DNA of 7,891 bases. Source: DASXMT01 sp035569695. Its GTDB lineage: Bacteria; Actinomycetota; Acidimicrobiia; Acidimicrobiales; RAAP-2. This document shows, piece after piece, positions 1 to 6,167 of this stretch. The first letter of the stretch is position 1, and each line of letters starts with the position of its first letter. Where the stretch lies: assembly GCA_035569695.1 (NCBI GenBank), contig DATMMO010000033.1, positions 1 through 7,891 on the forward strand. The letters are read 5' to 3'. The notes beneath the pieces are model-generated. The model worked only from the letters and a program-made list of their open reading frames with translations, was not told the origin of the DNA and did no database searches. Made by a program: the position numbers and the translations under genes.

Positions 1-796
1 CGGCCGGTGCGTACCCCTGCCCCTTGGTCGTGTGCACGTGGAGCACCACCGGACCGGGCCGGTCGGCCACGTCGCGCAGAGCTCGCTCGAGCCGCGGGAG
101 GTCGTGACCGTCCACCGGTCCCAGGTAACACAGTCCGAGGGCTTCGAAGAACGGCCCCACCGCGGCCGGGGCGCCACCGGCCGTCGACAGTCGGGAGACC
201 GTCGGTGCGTAGGACCGACCGTTGTCGTTCACGATGATGACGACCCGGGTTCCCGTGGCCCCGATGTTGTTCAATGCCTCGTAGGCCAGACCACCGGTCA
301 GGGCACCGTCGCCCACCACGGCGACCACCGGGCGCTCGTTGCCGCTCAGTTGGCGGGCCCGGGCCAAGCCGTAGGCATAGGACAACGCGGTGGAGGCGTG
401 GCTGTTCTCGACCAGGTCGTGATCCGACTCCAGCCGGTTGGGGTAGCCCGACAGGCCACCGGGTTGGCGCAACCGGCCGAAGTCGGCAGCGCGACCGGTC
501 ACCAGCTTGTGCACGTACGCCTGATGTCCCGTGTCCCACACCAACGCATCACGGGGCGAGTCGAACACCCGGTGGAGGGCCAAGGTGAGCTCGACGATGC
601 CCAGGTTGGAGCCGAGGTGGCCGCCCGTCTCGGCCACCGAATCGACCAGGAACTGGCGAATGGCGGTGGCCAGCTGCTCGAGCTCGGGCCCGTCCAGAGC
701 CCGTAGTGCGGCGGGGTCGAGACGGTCGAGCAGGAGGTCGCCGCACAGCTCCGCCCCGGCGACGAGGGGCGGCCCAGTGGCGGCGACGGTGCTCAC
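1..796 (-). CDS. dxs: 1-deoxy-D-xylulose-5-phosphate synthase, N-terminal part (3' end outside window)
   Basis: Dxs condenses pyruvate and glyceraldehyde 3-phosphate, using thiamine diphosphate (ThDP), in the first step of the MEP isoprenoid pathway in the cytoplasm. The frame is open to the window edge and gives 265 residues from a GTG at 796. Visible family motifs are GGHLGSNLG (58-66, with the active-site His60), GHQAYVHK (90-97), ENSHASTALSYA (130-141), and the ThDP/Mg motif beginning GDGALTGG (162-169) and ending in NDN (190-192). D163 and N192 have the spacing of the metal ligands in E. coli Dxs. GPVDGHD follows at 226-232 and KGQGYAPA at 258-265. The segment between DNGRSYAPT and FFEALGL is only about 17 residues, whereas other Dxs proteins have a loop of some 60 or more there. 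The gene begins 11 nt after the hpnH stop. An in-frame TTG at 811, overlapping that stop as TTGA, is an alternative start, and neither has a clear Shine-Dalgarno site. The gene supplies precursors to the hopanoid operon and may be a second, dedicated dxs copy. Confidence 0.93.
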   Translation of the reverse strand, partial: MSTVAATGPPLVAGAELCGDLLLDRLDPAALRALDGPELEQLATAIRQFLVDSVAETGGHLGSNLGIVELTLALHRVFDSPRDALVWDTGHQAYVHKLVTGRAADFGRLRQPGGLSGYPNRLESDHDLVENSHASTALSYAYGLARARQLSGNERPVVAVVGDGALTGGLAYEALNNIGATGTRVVIIVNDNGRSYAPTVSRLSTAGGAPAAVGPFFEALGLCYLGPVDGHDLPRLERALRDVADRPGPVVLHVHTTKGQGYAPA

Positions 797-807
797 GGTT
801 ATGGCTG

Positions 808-1812
808 TCAATGGGTGCTGACCAGAGCGCGCAGCCCCTCGCGCAGCGAGTCCATGCTGGCGATCACCGACGTGGGCTCATAGCCACAGTGGGCCATGCA
901 GTTGTTGCACCGTTCGTCCTTCCCCCGACCGTAGGAGTCCCAGTCCGTGGTCTCGATCAGTTCCTTGTAGCTGGTGGCGTAGCCGTCGGCCATGAGGTAG
1001 CACGGTCGCTGCCAGCCGAGGACCGAATAGCTGGGGATGCCCCAGGCCGTGCAGGCGAACTCCTGCTTGCCTTCGAGGAAGTCCAGGAAGAGCGGCGAGT
1101 GATTGAGCCGCCAGCCCTTGCGCTTCCCGGCGAACGCCTCCCGGAACAGGTTGCGAGTCTGCTCGACGCCGAGGAAGTGCTCCTGGTCGGGGGCCTTCTC
1201 GTAGGCGTAGGCGGGCGAGATCATCATGGCGTCCACCTTGAGGTCGTCGTTCAAGAAGTCGAGCACGTCCCGGACCGTCTTGGGCGAGTCGGTGTTGAAG
1301 AACGTGGAGTTGGTGGTGACCCGGAAGCCCTTCTCCTTCGCCTCTCGGATAGCGGCGACGGCCTCGTCGAAGACGCCCTCCCGATCGACGGCCAGATCGT
1401 GGCGCTCCTTCAGACCGTCGACGTGCACCACCCACGAGAAGAAGTGCGACGGCTTGTACCGGTCGAGGCGCCGCCGGAGCAGGACGCCGTTGGTGCACAG
1501 GTAGACGTAGATCTTCCGCCGGATGAGCTCGGCCACGATCCGCTCCATGTCCGGATGCAGCAGTGGCTCACCGCCGGCGATGGAGACCATGGGCGTCCCG
1601 CTCTCCCGCACCGCCTCCAGGATGTCCTCCAGCGACAGGCGCTTGCGGAGGATGTCCGTCGGATGCTGGATCTTCCCGCATCCAGGGCACGAGAGGTTGC
1701 AGGCGAACAGGGGCTCTATCTCCACGATGAAGGGATAGTGCTTGGCCCCCTTCAGCTTCTGACGGATCAGATGGGAACCGATCTTCATGTTCTGTCGCAA
1801 GGGTATGGGCAT
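808..1812 (-). CDS. hpnH: HpnH, radical SAM adenosylhopane synthase
   Basis: HpnH is the radical SAM enzyme that adds a 5'-deoxyadenosyl group to diploptene, giving adenosylhopane, the first step of C35 hopanoid side-chain building. The 334-residue protein has the radical SAM signature CNLSCPGC with Cys38, Cys42 and Cys45 for the [4Fe-4S] cluster. The GGEP motif that contacts SAM follows at 80-83. The opening, MPIPLRQ...KLKGAKHYPFIVEIEPLFAC, matches the usual HpnH N-terminus, which supports the ATG at 1812 over the internal Met9. The C-terminal domain keeps Cys254, Cys271 and the Cys302-x2-Cys305-x3-Cys309 group (CNNCMAHCGYEP), which is typical of HpnH as I know it. Start and upstream stop share one base (TAATG), so translation is probably coupled to hpnG-ispH. 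A partial Shine-Dalgarno site (AGGCGG) lies 7 nt upstream. Two sampled lines inside the gene are 53% and 62% GC, lower than its neighbours, partly because of its Lys/Phe/Tyr/Asn-rich sequence. Confidence 0.96.
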   Translation of the reverse strand: MPIPLRQNMKIGSHLIRQKLKGAKHYPFIVEIEPLFACNLSCPGCGKIQHPTDILRKRLSLEDILEAVRESGTPMVSIAGGEPLLHPDMERIVAELIRRKIYVYLCTNGVLLRRRLDRYKPSHFFSWVVHVDGLKERHDLAVDREGVFDEAVAAIREAKEKGFRVTTNSTFFNTDSPKTVRDVLDFLNDDLKVDAMMISPAYAYEKAPDQEHFLGVEQTRNLFREAFAGKRKGWRLNHSPLFLDFLEGKQEFACTAWGIPSYSVLGWQRPCYLMADGYATSYKELIETTDWDSYGRGKDERCNNCMAHCGYEPTSVIASMDSLREGLRALVSTH

Positions 1813-3281
1813 TAGCGCACCGCCTGGGGTAGAGAGAAATGGGCACTTTCATCCGTGGTCCGATGTTCGGTGACGGCCACGGGACCGAGGTCCGAGAGAC
1901 TGTCGATCACGCGTTGGACCAGGAACTCTGGAGCGGACGCACCAGCGGTGATCCCGACGGTGTCCACACCGTCGAACCAGCTCAACCGGATCTGCGTCTC
2001 GTCTTCGATCAATTGGGTCTGGCAACCCTCCCGGCGGGCCACTTCGACCAGCCGGGCCGTATTGGAGGAGTTGGACGAACCGACCACCAACAGCAGGTCG
2101 CACAGCCCCACCATGCTCCGAACCGCGTCCTGGCGGTTCTGGGTGGCGTAACAGATGTCGTGGGAGTTGGGCCCATGGAGACCGGGGAACCGGTCTCGAA
2201 GGGCGGCGACGATCTCGGCCGTCTCGTCGGTGGCCAGGGTGGTCTGGGTGAGGTAGGCCACCTCGGCGGTCGGATCGATGTCGAGGGCAGCCACGTCCTC
2301 GGGCCGCTCGACCAGGGTCATGGACGCCTCGCCCAGGGTGCCGGCGATCTCCTCGTGTCCCTCGTGGCCGATCAGCACGATGCGGTAGTCCTGCGCGGCG
2401 AAGCGCCGGGCCTCGTGGTGGACCTTGGTCACCAGTGGGCAGGTGGCGTCGATGACCGAGAGGTCGCCGCGGCGAGCGGCCTCCTCGCGGACCTGGGGCG
2501 AGACACCGTGGGCGGCCAGGACCACCACCGCGTCGGCCGGCACCTCGTCGAGCTCGGCTACGAAGATGGCCCCTTTGGCCTCCAGGTCGGCCACGACGTG
2601 ACTGTTGTGCACGATCTGCCGGCGTACATACACCGGAGCGCCGAAGCGCACGATGGCCCGCTCCACGATCTCGATGGCCCGCTCCACGCCGGCGCAGAAG
2701 GAGCGGGGAGCGGCGAGGACCACATTGTGCCGGCCCACGGCACCGGCCCACCGCTCCAGCGAGGGTCGCACCCGCATGAGCGTGGCCAGGGCCCGCATGC
2801 CGCCCAGCACCATCCCCTGATCGGCGGTATCGGAGATGGAGCGGACCACAGCCAGCGGACGATCGGGGAGCCGGTCGGCCAGCCACGCCGACTCCATGTC
2901 CACGGCCAGGGCGCCCGCCGCGGCCAGCTCGGCCCGCTCACCGGCGCCAACCAGGCGGGGCGAGGACACGATGGGCCCGGTGCGGACGTCGATGCCTTTC
3001 TGGCGGAGATCGTGGGCGATCCGCTCGGCCCCGGGTAGCGAGCGGACGATGGTGCCATCGACCGAGCGCACCTCGGTGGCCACCACCAGCTGCCCGACAC
3101 GGAGGTCGGGGTCCAGGCCACCGGCCACCCCCACCACGGCGATGGCCTGCGAGGAGGGCAGGGCCGCCAATCGGGCTCCGGCTGCGGACGCCTTGGCCCG
3201 GCCCATGCCGGTCAGGGTGACGTCGCCGCCCACGGCCAGGGCCTCGACGCGCAGGGGAGAGACGACGGTGAGCTCAGCCAC
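1812..3281 (-). CDS. hpnG-ispH: Fused HpnG phosphorylase and IspH (HMBPP reductase)
   Basis: A single 489-residue frame carries two enzymes. Residues 1 to about 183 are a nucleoside-phosphorylase-fold domain of the HpnG type, which releases adenine from adenosylhopane to give phosphoribosyl-hopane. It shows GVAGGLDPDLRVGQLVVA (51-68), AVDMESAW (126-133, E130) and SISDTAD (149-155, D151, the position of the catalytic Asp in MTA/SAH nucleosidases). Residues from about 186 on are a complete IspH (LytB), the [4Fe-4S] enzyme that makes IPP and DMAPP in the last MEP step. It has Cys196, Cys281 and Cys377 as cluster ligands, His225, His258 and His309, E311 (E126 in E. coli), TQTT (345-348), SSN (405-407) and S449. 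All match the E. coli active-site positions. The join is seamless and both halves keep their key residues, so a broken gene is unlikely. The GTG start overlaps the end of shc by 8 bp and is preceded by GGGGAG at 7 nt spacing. The HpnG half is shorter than the free-standing proteins I know (roughly 210-250 residues). Confidence 0.94.
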   Translation of the reverse strand: MAELTVVSPLRVEALAVGGDVTLTGMGRAKASAAGARLAALPSSQAIAVVGVAGGLDPDLRVGQLVVATEVRSVDGTIVRSLPGAERIAHDLRQKGIDVRTGPIVSSPRLVGAGERAELAAAGALAVDMESAWLADRLPDRPLAVVRSISDTADQGMVLGGMRALATLMRVRPSLERWAGAVGRHNVVLAAPRSFCAGVERAIEIVERAIVRFGAPVYVRRQIVHNSHVVADLEAKGAIFVAELDEVPADAVVVLAAHGVSPQVREEAARRGDLSVIDATCPLVTKVHHEARRFAAQDYRIVLIGHEGHEEIAGTLGEASMTLVERPEDVAALDIDPTAEVAYLTQTTLATDETAEIVAALRDRFPGLHGPNSHDICYATQNRQDAVRSMVGLCDLLLVVGSSNSSNTARLVEVARREGCQTQLIEDETQIRLSWFDGVDTVGITAGASAPEFLVQRVIDSLSDLGPVAVTEHRTTDESAHFSLPQAVR

Positions 3282-5169
3282 GGGCCTTCTCCCCTACCCA
3301 ACGACCGAGGGCCATCACCGGGAACACCAGGCGGTACAAGTGATAGTTGATGTAGAAGTCTCCGGGGAACCCGGTCCCGGTGAACCACGGCTCGTCCCAC
3401 GTCCCGTCCTCCCGCTGGGTCTCGACCAGGAAGTCGATGCCCCGCTGGGCCGACGCGCTCCGCCGGCCGCCGGCCAGCAGGGCGAGCAGGGCCCACCCCG
3501 TCTGCGAGGCCGTAGAGGTGCCCTGCCCGGCCAGGCTGGGGTCCCGGTAGGAGCGGAGGTCCTCGCCCCATCCGCCGTCGGGGTTCTGGTGGTCCTCCAG
3601 CCAGCCGACCGCCCTGGTCATCGCCGGGTGCTCCGGGCCCAGGCCGGCCGCAGCCAGGGCGGGGACCACGGCGCCGGTGCCGTACACGTAATTGGCCCCC
3701 CAGCGACCGAACCAGGACCCGTCGGCCTCTTGGGCGTCGAGCAGCCACTGCACACCGCGGTCCAGGGCGGGACCGACCCGGCCCAGCACGGCCAGCATCT
3801 CCACCACGTGGGCGGTGACGTCGGCGCTGGGGGGATCGATCAGCTCGCCGAAGTCGCAGAAGGGCAGCTCCTCGCACAGGCCGCGGGTGTTGTCGGCATC
3901 GAAGGCGCCCCAACCCCCGTCGCGGCACTCCATCCCCTCGATCCAGGCCACGGCCCGGCCGATGGCATCCTCGGCGTCGACCGCACTGCGCCGGAGGGCC
4001 AGCACCACCTCGGCCGTGTCGTCGATGTCGGGGTAGTGGTCGTTGGCGAACTCGAACGCCCATCCCCCTGGGGCGAGCCGAGGACGGCGGACGCTCCAAT
4101 CGCCTCTGATGGTGACCTCTTCGCCCAGCAGCCAATGGGCCGCCCGGCGGATGGCCTCGTCGCCGGCCGGCATGCCCGCGTCGGCCAGGCCGATGACGGC
4201 CAACGCCGTGTCCCACACCGGGGACTGGCAGGCCTCGAGTCGTCGGCCGGCCTCGTCGTCGATGGTGAACCGGTCGAGCCCGTCGAGCCCGGCCCGCATC
4301 ACGGGATGGTCGAGGGGGTAGCCCTGGAGGTGGAGGGCCATCAGCGAGTAGACCCAGGGCGGTTGGATCCCGCCCCAGGACCCGTCGGACTCCTGGCGTT
4401 GGACGATCCACCGCTCGGCCCGCTGGAGGGCCAGCTTGCGCAGCACGCTGAGGGGCCTGCGCTCGTAGACATGGAGGGCCCGGTCGAGCTGCTGGAAGCG
4501 CTTCCCCCATCGGCTGGCCGGAGGCCGACTGGGCTGCGTGCCGAGGCGGAGCTCGTCGATGGTCACCGGGATGGACCGCACCGGCCGGTGGGCGCTGATC
4601 ACGGTGAGGGCGGCCACCGTCTGGCGAGCCCAGCACCCGAAGTCGTAGATGTTCAGGGGCACCGATGGTGGGAGCAGCATCAGCTCCGGCGGCATGACCG
4701 GCAGGTCCTCCCACGACCAGAGACCGAACAGCGCCATCCAGATCCGGGTGAAGACCCGGCTGGCCTCCAGCCCGCCCGACTCCCGGGCGAACCGGGCGGC
4801 CCGTTGCATGTGCGGGGCGTCGACCTCGTCGCCGGCCAGGCGGAGGGCCACGTAGGCCTCGATGGTGGTGGAGAGATCGGAGGGGCCTCCGTAGAAGGTG
4901 GCCCAGGTCCCGTCGTCGCGCTGGCGCGACCGGATCCACTTCGCCGTTCGCTGGGTCTGGTCCTCCGACCGGATGCCCAGGAACTGGCGCAGCAGCAGGT
5001 CCTCGGCCTCCATGGTGACGTTGGTCTCCAGCTCGCCCTTCCACCAACCGGCGGAATCCTGCAGGCGGCCGAGGGCGTCGACGGCCCGATCGAGGGTGTG
5101 GGCGACGGCATCGGCCGACCCCGCCTCGTCCTCCTCGCTGACCAGGGGTGCGGAGGTAACGGTGGTCAT
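3274..5169 (-). CDS. shc: Squalene-hopene cyclase
   Basis: Shc (HpnF) cyclises squalene to hopene and diplopterol in one proton-started cascade, and the family is monotopic at the membrane. The 631-residue length fits the family (about 630-680). The catalytic acid motif is DIDDTA at 381-386, with D383 as the likely proton donor. PPSADVTAH (446-454) supplies the partner His454, and the C-terminal GTGFPGDFY (598-606) is the conserved active-site stretch near the end of bacterial cyclases. QW-type repeats ending in DG-x-W are visible at about 83-89, 259-265, 480-486, 528-534 and 585-591. A degenerate copy lies at 414-420. The ATG at 5169 overlaps the stop of the prenyl synthase gene as ATGA. The frame stays open further upstream, but that extension lies inside the prenyl synthase gene and has no cyclase-like sequence, so I rejected it. 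The N-terminus (MTTVTSAPLVSEEDEAG) leads directly into the first helix of the alpha-barrel. I see no missing key residue. Confidence 0.97.
   Translation of the reverse strand: MTTVTSAPLVSEEDEAGSADAVAHTLDRAVDALGRLQDSAGWWKGELETNVTMEAEDLLLRQFLGIRSEDQTQRTAKWIRSRQRDDGTWATFYGGPSDLSTTIEAYVALRLAGDEVDAPHMQRAARFARESGGLEASRVFTRIWMALFGLWSWEDLPVMPPELMLLPPSVPLNIYDFGCWARQTVAALTVISAHRPVRSIPVTIDELRLGTQPSRPPASRWGKRFQQLDRALHVYERRPLSVLRKLALQRAERWIVQRQESDGSWGGIQPPWVYSLMALHLQGYPLDHPVMRAGLDGLDRFTIDDEAGRRLEACQSPVWDTALAVIGLADAGMPAGDEAIRRAAHWLLGEEVTIRGDWSVRRPRLAPGGWAFEFANDHYPDIDDTAEVVLALRRSAVDAEDAIGRAVAWIEGMECRDGGWGAFDADNTRGLCEELPFCDFGELIDPPSADVTAHVVEMLAVLGRVGPALDRGVQWLLDAQEADGSWFGRWGANYVYGTGAVVPALAAAGLGPEHPAMTRAVGWLEDHQNPDGGWGEDLRSYRDPSLAGQGTSTASQTGWALLALLAGGRRSASAQRGIDFLVETQREDGTWDEPWFTGTGFPGDFYINYHLYRLVFPVMALGRWVGEKARG
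3289..3294 (-). promoter_or_regulatory. Ribosome binding site for hpnG-ispH
   Basis: GGGGAG on the minus strand, within the final codons of shc, precedes the GTG at 3281 by 7 nt. It fixes the start of the fusion gene despite the 8 bp overlap with the shc stop. Confidence 0.7.
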
Positions 5170-6167
5170 CGGTCCCGCTCGGTCACGTAGTTGGCAATGG
5201 CCACCAACTGGGCCCGGGGCCCCGGGAGGAGGTCGGCCCGGTCCAGGGAGGCCAGCGCCGCTTCCAGGTGCGACTCGGCGATGTCGGTGGCCTCCTCGCG
5301 TGCACCGCTCTCCTCGATGAGCCGAGCGGCCTCGGTCACGTCCTGTTCGGCAAGCGTCCGATTGAGCAGCGCCTCGAGCTCGGGCCGGCGGCCGTCGGAC
5401 CGGGCCAACGCGGTGACGACCGGGAGGGTCTTCTTGTGCTGGACCAGGTCGTTGCCGGCCGGCTTGCCCGTCTGGCTGGGCTGGCCCCAGATGCCCAGCA
5501 CGTCGTCGATGGCCTGGAAGGCGATCCCCACGTTGCGACCGAAGTCGGCCAGGGCCGCCACGGTCGAATCGGGGGCACCGACCAGCACGGCACCGAGTGA
5601 CGAGGCACAGGACAACAGGGCCCCGGTCTTGCCCGTGGCCATGCGCAGGCACTCCTCCACGGTGACCGACGTCCGGGTCTCGAAGGCCATGTCGTCGGCC
5701 TGGCCCGCGATCATCTCCTGGGTGGCGGTGGCCAGGATGGCGGTGGCCCGCACCCGCTCAGGGGTGGGATCGTCCAGCAGCACCTGGGTGGCCAGGGCGG
5801 CCAGGGCGTCCCCGGCGATGATGGCGGCGCCGATCCCGAACTGGGCCCACACGGTGGGCCGGTGACGGCGATCGCGGTCCTCGTCGATGATGTCGTCGTG
5901 GAGCAGGGAGAAGTTGTGGACCAGCTCGATGGCCACGGCACCGGGAATGCCCGCCTCCTCCGAGCCGCCGGCGGCGGCCGCAGACACCAGCACCAACGCG
6001 GCCCGAACCCGTTTGCCCCCGCCGGCCAGGTGATGGCGCACGGGCGCGGCCAGCTCAGGGCTGAGGCGGTCGACGGCGGCGTCCAGTGCCGGGGTGACCA
6101 GGGCGGCGGCCTGCCCGAGCGCATCGGGAGCCAGGGTCGGCGCGTCGGATACGGGGATGGTGGTCAA
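5166..6167 (-). CDS. All-trans polyprenyl diphosphate synthase (probably FPP or GGPP synthase)
   Basis: This enzyme adds IPP units to an allylic diphosphate. In this operon it most likely supplies farnesyl diphosphate for squalene. The 333-residue protein shows GGGKRVRAAL (49-58, IPP binding), the first Asp-rich motif DDIID (91-95) and the second region at 221-222, DDVLGIWGQPSQTGKP. That region lacks the usual third Asp of DDxxD (G225 instead). Such DDxxG forms are, from memory, common in actinobacterial homologues. There is no two-residue insertion in the first motif and Phe86 sits five residues before it, a pattern associated with archaeal-type GGPP synthases, so product length is uncertain and the symbol is left blank. 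The start is TTG at 6167, overlapping the hpnE stop as TTGA. It is supported by a perfect AAGGAG 7 nt upstream and by the absence of a nearby ATG or GTG in frame. The stop overlaps the shc start by 4 bp, so the two are likely translationally coupled. Confidence 0.93.
   Translation of the reverse strand: MTTIPVSDAPTLAPDALGQAAALVTPALDAAVDRLSPELAAPVRHHLAGGGKRVRAALVLVSAAAAGGSEEAGIPGAVAIELVHNFSLLHDDIIDEDRDRRHRPTVWAQFGIGAAIIAGDALAALATQVLLDDPTPERVRATAILATATQEMIAGQADDMAFETRTSVTVEECLRMATGKTGALLSCASSLGAVLVGAPDSTVAALADFGRNVGIAFQAIDDVLGIWGQPSQTGKPAGNDLVQHKKTLPVVTALARSDGRRPELEALLNRTLAEQDVTEAARLIEESGAREEATDIAESHLEAALASLDRADLLPGPRAQLVAIANYVTERDR

Noticed and set aside
797..807. Gap between hpnH and dxs as a promoter or terminator site
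   Set aside because: It is only 11 nt, with no hairpin, T-run or -10/-35 pattern visible.
706..1815. A 369-codon plus-strand frame opposite hpnH
   Set aside because: It is the antisense shadow of hpnH. The minus strand carries full radical SAM motifs, while this frame shows no recognisable domain.
2651..2687. Two copies of a 16-base word, 21 bases apart
   Set aside because: They encode the VERAI-EI-VERAI helix of IspH after the first cysteine. A similar helix is conserved in E. coli IspH, so this is a coding coincidence rather than a regulatory repeat.
2836..5190. A 784-codon open frame on the plus strand opposite shc and hpnG
   Set aside because: Long antisense frames are expected opposite high-GC coding DNA. 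Its translation is low-complexity, rich in Gly, Pro, Val and Arg, has no family motif and lies across confident genes.
5170..5652. Upstream extension of the shc frame to 5652
   Set aside because: The extension lies inside the prenyl synthase gene in another frame and is Arg/Gly-rich without cyclase features. The ATG at 5169 forms an ATGA overlap and starts the normal protein.
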